Shown here one piece after another: positions 18,003 through 24,628 of a stretch of 64,000 nt of DNA. The notes beneath the pieces were generated by a model. The model searched no databases. It was not told the DNA's origin and saw only the letters and a list, made by a program, of their open reading frames with translations. Location: NCBI RefSeq assembly GCF_014647635.1, contig NZ_BMPO01000002.1, positions 186,001 through 250,000 of the forward strand, in the 5' to 3' direction. Origin of the DNA: Pseudomonas matsuisoli (GTDB taxonomy: Bacteria > Pseudomonadota > Gammaproteobacteria > Pseudomonadales > Pseudomonadaceae). Position 1 is the stretch's first letter. Each line of letters begins with the position of its first letter. The translations under genes and the position numbers were made by a program.

Positions 18003-19748
18003 TTAGCAATCCAACACAATATCGCTGGAAGGAACCGACGCGCAGAGCAGCGCCTGCCGTTCACGTGTTCGGCTCGACTCGATCAACGGGAGGACGTCCC
18101 CTTCGAGCAGCGCACATTGACACGTCATGCAGAGCCCCGCGCGACAGTGTGCGGGAAGAACCAATCCTTTGGCTTCGGCGAAGTCGAGCAGTGGGCCATT
18201 TTCTGGTAACCACTGCGCGGTGATTCCAGAGCGCTGGAAGGTCACCGAGTAAGGACCACTGTCAGGAATTGGCCGCATCTCGACCGCGCTGTCCGGCGCT
18301 ACGAAGCTATCCATGTGCAGTCGGTCGGCCACCCCTTCCTGCTCTGCAATCGATAGGACACTGGATTGGAACGCCTCAGAGCCGCAAAGGTGAATGTCAG
18401 CCGACATCATGGCCGCTTCTCTTACCAGCGCCTGCGTATCCGGACGTGCAGGCACGGCATCTTCGATTTCGCCGGGGAGGGCAGTGATATGCAGGGTCGC
18501 CACACAATTCGGAAGGTTGCTGGCCAGCGATTTGACTTCATCCCATAACGCCAGCTCCTGCCAACGTCGAACACTGTGAACAATGCGGATTGGATTGTCG
18601 TACCGCACGTCCGCCAAGGCTTTTAGCTTGGTGAGGGTCGGCGTGATACCAATGCCCGCGCTTATGATGAACGTGGCGGGGCTTTGTGTATCGAGTGTTT
18701 CCGGGCCAAAGGGGCCGCTCACGGTGATGAGCTGACCTACAGCGACTTCATGGACTGCCCCGGAGCCAACACCGCTGTCGCGTTTGACGGTAATCCGCAG
18801 GCGGTCCCCGTTGCGACCGGAGATGGTATAGCGCCGCCAATCGCCGGCCGCTGTCAGTCCGTGCAACGCGATATGTTGGCCGGGCAGCATGGCATCCAGC
18901 GATCCAAGATCGGCAAGTGGATCTTGCAGCCACAGCGAACGAATACCTTCGGCTTCGTCAACCACGTCGACCACGCGCGCTGGACGCGGCCAACTGACTG
19001 CGGGTGGTGCCTTGGGAACATTGACCGCCGTGGCAAGCCGGGCAGGAAAGTAGCGCTCGGCGGTAGCGATCGGATCGTTTGGGCTGATCACGCCCTCGGA
19101 TTCCACTTGGGCATATACGCCACAGTAGAAATGCCCCAAGTGACGGTTCAGCTGAGCAGGCATATTGATATCGCGTTCACCGCTTTGCGGGTCGACCGAC
19201 GTCGCGCTGCAGCGTTTGATCGGGCGAACAATTGACAGGCAAACATCACCGATCTGCACGCCTTGTCCGAGCCAGCTGAACTCGATGAAAGGCTCCGCTT
19301 CGATGTAGATATTGCCTCGGAAACGTATAGGGTCCACTTCGATACCCAGCTTTGCAGACAAGGCCTCGACCGTGGACACATTGATGATGGAGAGCATCGA
19401 ATCGTCGAAGTCCCAATGCCCCAGGCGATCTTTACGCCAGACAGCCTCCGCCTGATCACCGAAAAACTCGCGTAACAACTCAGGGGATTTCAATAAATCG
19501 ACATCACCTCCGGTGCGCGGGTCGACCAATGCGAGTGAGTCGCCGGCGCCCTGAAACTGGAAGTGCACCAAGTCAGCGTTGGTCGTCAGCTGGTGGAACG
19601 GCGCGCCACTTTTTGGCGCCTTGCTCTTAGTGATACCAACCACCCGGTCGCCCGGCACGCCTTCTCCCTGGCGCAAAGCGACCTGGTCCAAAATCTCTCC
19701 AGGAAACCCTTTAATTGGGTATCGATACAGTGATGCTACGTGACCCAT
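18003..19748 (-). CDS. MOSC domain-ferredoxin reductase-2Fe-2S ferredoxin fusion oxidoreductase
   Basis: The 581-residue protein joins four parts. An N-terminal MOSC beta-barrel half (SLYRYPIKGFPGEIL, residues 1-100) is followed by the MOSC core (RFRGNIYIE, then IRPIKRC-like VRPIKRCSATSVDPQSGERD at about 140-215; the Cys is the presumed molybdenum-cofactor sulfur ligand). A ferredoxin-NADP reductase-like FAD and NAD module runs to about 490 (RRYTISGR, SAGIGITPTLTKLKAL, HLCGSEAF). A C-terminal plant-type 2Fe-2S domain closes it (CRAGLCMTCQCALLEG, later C). It may reduce N-hydroxylated or S-oxide compounds in the way YiiM/YcbX systems do. It stands alone. Confidence 0.85.
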   Translation of the reverse strand: MGHVASLYRYPIKGFPGEILDQVALRQGEGVPGDRVVGITKSKAPKSGAPFHQLTTNADLVHFQFQGAGDSLALVDPRTGGDVDLLKSPELLREFFGDQAEAVWRKDRLGHWDFDDSMLSIINVSTVEALSAKLGIEVDPIRFRGNIYIEAEPFIEFSWLGQGVQIGDVCLSIVRPIKRCSATSVDPQSGERDINMPAQLNRHLGHFYCGVYAQVESEGVISPNDPIATAERYFPARLATAVNVPKAPPAVSWPRPARVVDVVDEAEGIRSLWLQDPLADLGSLDAMLPGQHIALHGLTAAGDWRRYTISGRNGDRLRITVKRDSGVGSGAVHEVAVGQLITVSGPFGPETLDTQSPATFIISAGIGITPTLTKLKALADVRYDNPIRIVHSVRRWQELALWDEVKSLASNLPNCVATLHITALPGEIEDAVPARPDTQALVREAAMMSADIHLCGSEAFQSSVLSIAEQEGVADRLHMDSFVAPDSAVEMRPIPDSGPYSVTFQRSGITAQWLPENGPLLDFAEAKGLVLPAHCRAGLCMTCQCALLEGDVLPLIESSRTRERQALLCASVPSSDIVLDC

Positions 19749-20144
19749 TCTTCAAATCTCCGGGAATACAAATGCATGACAGCCTTATGCAAACGTGCAG
19801 TCCGCTAAGGCTCTGTAACATTCCTCTAATTAGCAAAGGACACTCAGGTCCTACATTTTAAGGAATTTTGCCTTATTAGACGCCAGCAAATACCGTCCCT
19901 AAGCGTCGCACAATCGGACGATAGCGACATTAAGGACTGTTCGTACGAATCGTTTGGCAAGGGAAATACCAGCGCCGCCCTTGGCAGCGGCTGACGACTC
20001 CCAGAGTTCGCCGAAGCTGCCTACTGTTCCATATTCTGAAAGCGAGATTTTCTAGGAGTGAGAGGGACAGTCGGCAACATCGGGAAATTGAAGTAGTCGC
20101 CAGGTGATTGATCGAAAAGTAAATCTGTCACATTTTTTTGTAAC
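19749..20144. other. AT-rich intergenic stretch beside the integron
   Basis: About 400 bp with no convincing coding frame. It holds the upstream region of the MOSC fusion gene and, at 20114-20137, the second copy of the GAAAARTAAATCTGTC motif. No RNA gene is recognised. Confidence 0.5.
20114..20137. repeat. Short dispersed motif GAAAAGTAAATCTGTC, copy 2
   Basis: This is the second copy of the motif found at 17936. It lies immediately outside the last, degenerate attC site of the integron, so it may mark an old insertion or deletion point at that edge. Confidence 0.45.
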
Positions 20145-20205
20145 GGTTAGCGTTTGGTTAAGGGGCCGGCTTTAGCTCGTCCCTGCGATGAGCGTAACTC
20201 TTTAC
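20145..20205 (-). repeat. attC site 7, degenerate (outermost)
   Basis: GGTTAGCGTTTGGTTAAGGG followed by GCCGGCTTTAG matches the left half of the best attC sites in this array (compare 22854 and 23180). The other half is diverged and no GTTRRRY box can be placed. It marks the distal end of the recognisable array. Confidence 0.65.
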
Positions 20206-20557
20206 TGAGTATGGTAGATGATCTTGCCACTCCGTCATGAATTTCGTCTTTAAATGTAACTACTCAGTGCTTATAGCTGGACCATGGCTTTGCTAGTGGT
20301 GAATTTTTCCGTAAGTGGGATCTATACGATTTAAGGCCGGTTGCAAAATATCTACGCTTCCAAATCGATTCATCAGTCAGTGGTTGGATGCGATATTTAA
20401 TTGATTCACCAAAGAATACTGCCGAATACACATCATCTTCGTGTGTTCAAAGCACATGTATAAATATGAGCTGGAGTAATAAACTGTGTCGGGTGCGCAC
20501 AGGTGGTAAATATTGGGATATCGGACAAGACAGTGGCTTTTACCTCGTGCATGTGGC
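20206..20557 (-). other. Outermost integron cassette without a clear gene
   Basis: About 350 bp between two attC sites. A 60-codon minus-strand frame (20377-20559) begins within the attC box but has no recognisable domain, an odd composition and no good ribosome-binding site. I see no convincing gene. It may be a non-coding cassette or the remains of one. Confidence 0.45.
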
Positions 20558-20652
20558 ATCTAACGATCGCGGTAAGCAGCGCTGGAGGGCGAAGCGCGGA
20601 AGGTGCCTACCAGCGGAGCTTGAAGGCGGCGGCCTTACCTAATTAATTAGGC
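20558..20652 (-). repeat. attC site 6 (long, one degenerate box)
   Basis: ATCTAAC at 20558-20564 is a good core box (GTTAGAT on the cassette strand). The far box, ATTAGGC at 20646-20652, has lost the first G of GTTRRRY. Between them inner arms such as GCAGCGCTGGAGGGCG and CCAGCGGAGCTTGAAGG allow folding. It belongs to the cassette carrying the broken gene at 20700-21132. Confidence 0.65.
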
Positions 20653-20699
20653 TAGTGATAGATGCTAAAAGACGCGAATGCACATTTGCTCCCTCCCGT

Positions 20700-21132
20700 C
20701 TAGTTTTTGGCGATGCCGCGAAGTATTTCCAGTCGATTGCTGGGCGCATCAGGGGACAAAAAATCTAGGATTGTCCGTGCGGTGCGTTGTGGCCTCTTCA
20801 AGAAAGCGACAGGCCATTCAGTGACCCGTTTCTCTATGACATGCACGTAGTGGCCTAGCTCAGGCTCGTCGATGTACTCTTCTTGCAGAACAAGTGCTAA
20901 TGGTTCCTCCGCTCCGGTTGTCTGTTGCGAAAACTTTAAAGCTTTCGCCGTAGCTGTCGAATACGTAGAAGTAATCGCTACCTTCTGCCTCATCTGGCGC
21001 TCCTCGTTCTGGGTGACACCAAACTCGATATTCCAGCACGGCATCCCACACAAACCCACCACCACTCTTCGCCGTGGCTGGGTAGGTTCCGACAAGATCT
21101 GGATCTATGACTGAAGGGTACGAATGCTGCAT
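20700..21132 (-). pseudogene. Frameshifted cassette gene, hypothetical protein
   Basis: Two overlapping frames form one protein of about 143 residues. The first runs from ATG 21132 (MQHSYPSVIDPDLVGTYPAT, ...VWDAVLEYRVWCHPERGAPD) to YVFDSYGE. The second continues from about 20945 with ALKFSQQTTGAEEPLALVLQ, then EEYIDEPELGHYVHVIEKRVTEWP and a TILDFLSPDAPSNRLEILRG end. Joining them needs a one-base shift near 20940-20960 (GGCGAAAGC). A protein with this joined sequence is a type I recall from integron cassettes in other bacteria; its function is unknown. It starts 10 bp after attC site 5. Confidence 0.75.
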
Positions 21133-21141
21133 CTCAGGAAG

Positions 21142-21218
21142 TCCTAACGATTAAGCTAAAGGGCCGGCTTTAGCCGGTCCCAGTGAGCGAAGCGAACGAT
21201 TTGAGCACATTGTTAGGC
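21142..21218 (-). repeat. attC site 5
   Basis: The 77-bp site is bounded by TCCTAAC at 21142-21148 and GTTAGGC at 21212-21218. Its interior (AAAGGGCCGGCTTTAGCC, then GGTCCCAGTGAGCGAAGCG) is the same palindromic core as in sites 1 and 2. The TAA stop of the unshifted DUF4345 frame lies inside the GTTAGGC box. Confidence 0.88.
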
Positions 21219-21619
21219 TCCAACCACACTATTTTGTTGTGCCTTGTTTGGTTGGCTTTTGAATAGAACAGCACAGACTATGAATAGTGGAATTTCAATG
21301 CCCGTGCCAGTAGCGCAAATCAATGAAAATCACCATCAACAGAGAAGCTGACTAAACGACCTGCAGCTAGGCTACCAAGGAACACTGTTTCTAGCAGAAG
21401 TGCGAAACGTATGTGCTCTTTATTGAGAGCGCCAGCGATTAGTAAGGCGCCTAGGCCACAGTACAACCCCATGTTTGCGCGGAAAATATGCATTTCATTG
21501 TCTTGAATTGATAGCCCTACAATGCCGCCAAACACTGCTTTTGAAGCGATGCCGTAGAGTAAACCTATGGCTATAACTGATATTCCTGACGCAAGTAGAA
21601 ATTTCTGAGTTCCTTTCAC
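21213..21619 (-). pseudogene. DUF4345-like membrane protein gene, frameshifted near its 3' end
   Basis: The intact part encodes 99 residues (KFLLASGISVIAIGLLYG, IFRANMGLYCGLGALLIAG, FLGSLAAGRLVSFSVDG) resembling DUF4345 membrane proteins, and then stops at 21320. In another frame the same strand continues FSLICATGTGIEIPLFIVCA and on to a TAA placed exactly in the attC box at 21213-21215. That is where cassette genes usually stop, and this extra hydrophobic helix is what the family should have. One insertion or deletion near 21325-21335 (GGTGATTTTCATTG) explains it. A sequencing error cannot be excluded. Confidence 0.75.
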
Positions 21620-21642
21620 GCCGCATGAGTCTTTGCTTTGGA

Positions 21643-21732
21643 GCCTAACGCTAAGGTAACCGGCGCCGGAGCGCAGCGAAGGGAATTAAAAGCGGCTACG
21701 CTTTTGGCGTCCGGTTGACCGCATTGTTAGGA
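21643..21732 (-). repeat. attC site 4
   Basis: The ~90-bp site runs from GCCTAAC at 21643-21649 to GTTAGGA at 21726-21732. The interior differs from sites 1, 2 and 5 (CCGGCGCCGGAGCGCAGCG near one end, GGCGTCCGGTTGACCGCATT near the other) but can fold on itself. The stop codon of the cassette gene at 21727-22182 lies in its box. Confidence 0.8.
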
Positions 21733-22182
21733 CATCCCAACATAACCACGGAACCATGCTGATACTGCAGCAACTATGATCCCCACAGAGACTGCAACAA
21801 TCAGGGAGTACACTCGCTCTCGTGCTCTAGCAGCTTTTTCTTCAAGATGCAGTGCGCCTTTCGCCCTCAAATACACTCTCTCATTCTCGGCCCTTATGCC
21901 CCCAGTAGAGCGTAGGCCCAGGTAATGGGTAGCACCGTCTTTGTCTTTAGGCAGCGTTAGCATGTATAAGAAAGTGGCATAAGAAAATTCTGGCATTTCG
22001 TTCTTATCACTATTGGGGACTGTCACACCGACATAACCCTCTTCAAGTAGCAATGCTAATGGGTAATAGCGACGATGATCTTCGAACTTGGCACTCGCCA
22101 GAGACATAGCTCTTTCTAACGTTATTTCGCCGCTCTTGGAAAGTACTTTGAGAATCTTGGTGGCATCACCTTGCATTGCCAT
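21727..22182 (-). CDS. Integron cassette protein, hypothetical, C-terminal membrane anchor
   Basis: The 151-residue protein has a soluble N-terminal part (ILKVLSKSGEITLERAMSLA suggests a winged-helix-like start; LALLLEEGYVGVTV) and one C-terminal transmembrane helix at about residues 126-146 (SLIVAVSVGIIVAAVSAWF). The stop codon lies in the attC box, as is usual for cassette genes. I recognise no family. It is one intact gene of the array and probably depends on a promoter near attI or in the cassettes upstream. Confidence 0.72.
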   Translation of the reverse strand: MAMQGDATKILKVLSKSGEITLERAMSLASAKFEDHRRYYPLALLLEEGYVGVTVPNSDKNEMPEFSYATFLYMLTLPKDKDGATHYLGLRSTGGIRAENERVYLRAKGALHLEEKAARARERVYSLIVAVSVGIIVAAVSAWFRGYVGMS

Positions 22183-22202
22183 TAATCTCTTGTCCGATTT
22201 TA

Positions 22203-22264
22203 AGTCCTAAAGTTGAGTTCTGCGGACGTCGCTTACGGCGGTCCGCTGCAACCTATTGTTAGCC
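22203..22264 (-). repeat. attC site 3, short type with altered core
   Basis: On the cassette strand the site begins GGCTAACAATAGGTTGCAGC and ends AACTCAACTTTAGGAC. The length (about 62 bp) and layout are like the short attC of aadA-type cassettes. The expected GTTRRRY at the far end reads TTTAGGA, so the recombination base is changed from G to T. The upstream gene is read straight through the site. Confidence 0.75.
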
Positions 22265-22839
22265 TCTATCCACAAGATTTCCGCGAGGCTGCGCAGCTCG
22301 TAGAAACACTCAACAGCTTCTTTCATTGTTGGAAGTATTTTTGGCGAGTCATGGGTTAGCTCATTTCGGCGATCGGTTAATGATCGGACCCTTGAGAGTA
22401 CGTTTTCACCAACTTTTTCTTCCCATTCTTTGCGTTTCTTCTTGTTATAAGGCCCGTCAAATGACTCTAAGAATTCTTTGAATATTTCGAACTGCTCGAT
22501 TATGGCAAGTTTGGCAATAACGGGCTCTACTCTAGATTGATTTCTATCTTTCGGAGGTAGCGGCATATGCACACCGCCGTTTTCAGACTTTTCCGGGCTT
22601 TCGCCAAGCACAATGTACGCTGTCATTGCCATTTCTTTACTGGTTCTTAAGCAGTATGGATGACTTCGAGCGATCTGTCTTTCATTTGCGGGAGATGATA
22701 GGAATGGACCTTCTTGCCACGCAGAGTTCTCTTCACCACAGCAGTTTGGATCTGTCATTTTCTCAGCAGATCTAGCGTGGTCAAAAACGTATGCACTTGC
22801 AAGCATCGCCTCATTTGAGGTTTTTAGGAATTTTTCCAT
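22207..22839 (-). CDS. Integron cassette protein with a HEPN-like RNxLxH motif
   Basis: The 210-residue protein is unrecognised as a whole. Its second half is helical (EPVIAKLAIIEQFEIFKEFL, ENVLSRVRSLTDRRNELTH, EAVECFYELRSLAEILW). RNELTH at about residues 157-162 fits the R-N-x-L-x-H pattern of HEPN-type RNases, used in toxins and phage defence. The last ~17 residues (RLQRTAVSDVRRTQL and the residues before it) are translated from the attC site itself. ATG 22839 lies 15 bp inside attC site 2. HEPN membership is an inference from this motif and the helical layout only. Confidence 0.7.
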   Translation of the reverse strand: MEKFLKTSNEAMLASAYVFDHARSAEKMTDPNCCGEENSAWQEGPFLSSPANERQIARSHPYCLRTSKEMAMTAYIVLGESPEKSENGGVHMPLPPKDRNQSRVEPVIAKLAIIEQFEIFKEFLESFDGPYNKKKRKEWEEKVGENVLSRVRSLTDRRNELTHDSPKILPTMKEAVECFYELRSLAEILWIEANNRLQRTAVSDVRRTQL

Positions 22840-22853
22840 ACGTCACCCCATAT

Positions 22854-22929
22854 GACTAACGTTTGGTTAAGGGGCGGGCGTTAGCCCGTCCCAGTGAGCG
22901 AGGCGAACGGCTTGAACCACTTGTTAGGC
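22854..22929 (-). repeat. attC site 2
   Basis: The 76-bp site runs from GACTAAC at 22854-22860 to GTTAGGC at 22923-22929. Its interior, GTTTGGTTAAGGGGCGGGCG with TTAGCCCGTCCCAGTGAGCG after it, is nearly identical to site 1. One box has a transversion (GACTAAC for RYYYAAC). The TAA stop of the gene at 22924-23172 lies inside the right-hand box. Confidence 0.9.
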
Positions 22930-23172
22930 ATTGGCTTGAACTGCCTGTACTCGGATTCTTTCCAGTGCTTCGAACGCAGCCATCAAATGGGCTGCCGATT
23001 CAGCACTGTGCAGGCTAACGCCTGTTTCCTTAGCTACTAATTCAATTACCGCATCCCGCTCTAGTGCGAGAGTGTTAGCCACATGCAATGCACACGAGCG
23101 TGCATGTGATGCACGATGCTCAAGCGGTTCACTCTCGTCTAACACCTTACGTTTATGTGAGTTAAACGACAT
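22924..23172 (-). CDS. Integron cassette protein, hypothetical
   Basis: The 82-residue protein has mostly helical, Ala-rich sequence (SHARSCALHVANTLALERDA, HLMAAFEALERIRVQAVQA) and no signal or membrane segment. No family is recognised. It starts 8 bp after the core box of attC site 1 and its stop is inside attC site 2, so the cassette contains little more than this gene. Confidence 0.7.
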   Translation of the reverse strand: MSFNSHKRKVLDESEPLEHRASHARSCALHVANTLALERDAVIELVAKETGVSLHSAESAAHLMAAFEALERIRVQAVQANA

Positions 23173-23179
23173 TTCCTTT

Positions 23180-23255
23180 GCCTAACGTTTGGTTAAGGGG
23201 CGGGCTTTAGCCCGTCCCAGTAAGCGAAGCGAACAATTTGAACCGCTAGTTAGGT
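23180..23255 (-). repeat. attC site 1
   Basis: The 76-bp site has perfect boxes at both ends: GCCTAAC at 23180-23186 and GTTAGGT at 23249-23255. Its interior is GTTTGGTTAAGGGGCGGGCT then TTAGCCCGTCCCAG and AAGCGAAGCGAAC. It is the best-preserved attC of the array and serves as the reference here. The stop codon of the first cassette gene is inside it. Confidence 0.93.
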
Positions 23256-23570
23256 TTCTTCGTCATGGAATATTAGCCATGAACGACAGATGTTCTCATG
23301 ATTTTTTGCTATGAAGAAAATCTCTAATTCTTTGGCGTCGAACTCACGATATAGCCAGTGGCCTGGAATGGGGCCGCGGACTACGTTGTACTCAAGCCTG
23401 TATTTTAAGAGCGGTTGCGAGTTAAGAATTTGAGAGCTCAGAAGGATGCTCTCGCCCTGTTTCAAGCTCCAAAGTCTGTTCAGGGTATCGCTATCCGTCA
23501 CTGTGTCTTCTGCAACCGTTAGCAGGGAATTAGATAAAAGCTTTTTATGAAGTCGTGCGCTTCTAGCCAT
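23250..23570 (-). CDS. First integron cassette protein, hypothetical
   Basis: The 106-residue soluble protein (RLHKKLLSNSLLTVAEDTVT, LLSSQILNSQPLLKYRLEYN, FFIAKNHENICRSWLIF) shows no family I recognise. ATG 23570 is 7 bp from the attI-like junction, and the TAA stop lies in attC site 1. As the integrase-proximal cassette it is the most recently gained and should be the best expressed. It looks intact. Confidence 0.72.
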   Translation of the reverse strand: MARSARLHKKLLSNSLLTVAEDTVTDSDTLNRLWSLKQGESILLSSQILNSQPLLKYRLEYNVVRGPIPGHWLYREFDAKELEIFFIAKNHENICRSWLIFHDEET

Positions 23571-23576
23571 GAATGA

Positions 23577-23640
23577 ACCTAACTAAAATTAGACGTCATC
23601 TGACGAGTAACACACTGGGAGGATTTGACGCATAACGTTC
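23577..23640 (-). other. attI-like recombination site
   Basis: ACCTAAC at 23577-23583 (GTTAGGT on the cassette strand) is the core joint between the first cassette and a 60-130 bp stretch just 5' of intI that resembles none of the attC sites. This is the position of attI in integrons. The exact outer limit cannot be set from sequence alone. Confidence 0.75.
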
Positions 23641-23713
23641 CTTGTCATCATTGACGATCCTGTCTACGGTGGGCTTTCCAAGGGAGGCTGACGGTATAAA
23701 GGAGTTATACGTC

Positions 23714-24226
23714 ATGACAGGGAAGCTAAGATTGCTGGATCAGGTGCGGGAGCAGATTCGTCTGAAACACTACTCGATACGAACGGAACGTGTCTATTGC
23801 GAATGGGTCCGTCGGTTCATTAGTTTTCACAACTATCGACACCCGGTTGAAATGGGGGCGTCAGAGGTCGAGGCGTTTCTGTCCAACCTTGCTGTTGCAA
23901 GATTGGCTTCGGCGTCCACCCAAAACCAGGCGTTGGCGGCGTTACTCTTTTTTTATAAAGAAGTGCTCCGCCAGGACTTGCATTGGATAGAAGAAGTTGT
24001 ACGCGCGAAAAAGCCGAGTCGTTTACCCGTTGTGCTTTCCATTGAAGAGGTGCAATGGATTCTGATCCAAATGAAAGATGAGTCTTGGCTGATCAGCTTG
24101 CTTTACGGACCCGGAATGCGTTTGATGGAGGCAATACGGTTACGGGTAAAGGATGTGGATTTTGTACAGCAGGAGACTCTGATCCGCTACGGGATACAGA
24201 GCCTAAGCCCACTCGACCGGCTATGA
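23714..24226 (+). pseudogene. intI: Integron integrase IntI, truncated
   Basis: The first ~160 residues match IntI tyrosine recombinases: LRLLDQVREQIRLKHYSIRT and RVYCEWVRRFI in the SAM-like N-terminal domain, then FLSNLAV and NQALAALLFFYKEVL, and the start of the catalytic domain LLYGPGMRLMEAIRLRVKDV, which holds the first catalytic Arg. After QQETLIRYG the similarity stops, 10 unrelated codons follow and the frame ends at 24226. A complete IntI has about 320 residues; the IntI-specific extra domain, the His-x-x-Arg, the second His and the catalytic Tyr are all missing. It cannot be active. AAGGAG lies upstream of ATG 23714. Confidence 0.92.
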
Positions 24227-24237
24227 CACGCGGTTGA

Positions 24238-24561
24238 TTATTCGTCTTCTGACTCGGCACCCACTGCGTCGAAGCAAGCCAGGCGATGGCCTTCGATCAG
24301 CCAGGTGCTATCGGCTGCATTGTGCTCGGCTTCCATCACGCTGTTGTAGCTGAACGCCCAGCGCTTGGTGTCGCGGCCGTCGCGGGCTTCGATTTTCAGG
24401 ACGGTGGCTTCGCTCTCGAATGCCTCGTCCGCTTCCGCGGCGGCGTCGGCCTCGTCGAGTAGTTCGTCGTTCAAGCTGAAATGCGCGGCGTGGAGGCCGT
24501 CGATTTCCAGCATGTCGGCGGTTTCGAGTTGGTCGAGGAGGTAGATGGGTTCTGTGGGCAC
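24238..24561 (-). CDS. DUF5629 family protein
   Basis: The 107-residue acidic protein (LLDQLETADMLEIDGLHAAHF, ATVLKIEARDGRDTKRWAFSYN, DSTWLIEGHRLACFDAVG) matches small Pseudomonas DUF5629 proteins of unknown function. GTG 24561 was chosen as start because AGGA lies 7 nt upstream and the domain begins there. Its 3' end is only 12 bp from the cut end of intI, so the deletion that truncated intI stopped just short of it. The neighbouring metH lies 68 bp upstream on the same strand. Confidence 0.8.
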   Translation of the reverse strand: MPTEPIYLLDQLETADMLEIDGLHAAHFSLNDELLDEADAAAEADEAFESEATVLKIEARDGRDTKRWAFSYNSVMEAEHNAADSTWLIEGHRLACFDAVGAESEDE

Positions 24562-24584
24562 GGTTGGGTCCTGAGGATCAAGCT

Positions 24585-24618
24585 GGTGGGTTACGCCTAT
24601 TGGGCTAACCCACCCTAC
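24585..24618. repeat. GGTGGGTTA palindrome between metH and DUF5629 gene
   Basis: GGTGGGTTA (24585-24593) pairs with TAACCCACC (24606-24614), followed by CTAC. It is the same class of intergenic hairpin as at 13203 and 37814 and could act as a weak terminator after metH. Confidence 0.65.
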
Positions 24619-24628
24619 GAGAGCGTGA

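Larger units (their letters stand above)
20145..24226. mobile_element. Degenerate chromosomal integron (truncated intI, attI-like junction, attC cassette array)
   Basis: All parts of an integron are present in the usual arrangement. An integrase gene (23714-24226) points right, and a cassette array extends left from its 5' side. Every cassette gene is on the minus strand, reading away from intI. At least six attC sites of about 62-95 bp, bounded by RYYYAAC and GTTRRRY boxes, separate them, and the stop codons of several genes lie inside the attC boxes. The cassettes look more AT-rich than the flanking core genes. The integrase is cut short, two cassette genes are frameshifted and two attC sites are degenerate, so the element is decaying and can no longer shuffle cassettes by itself. 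Confidence 0.9.

Noticed and set aside
20388-20642. 84-codon plus-strand frame in the outer integron cassette
   Set aside because: It runs against the cassette direction and through attC site 6, so it is unlikely to be real.
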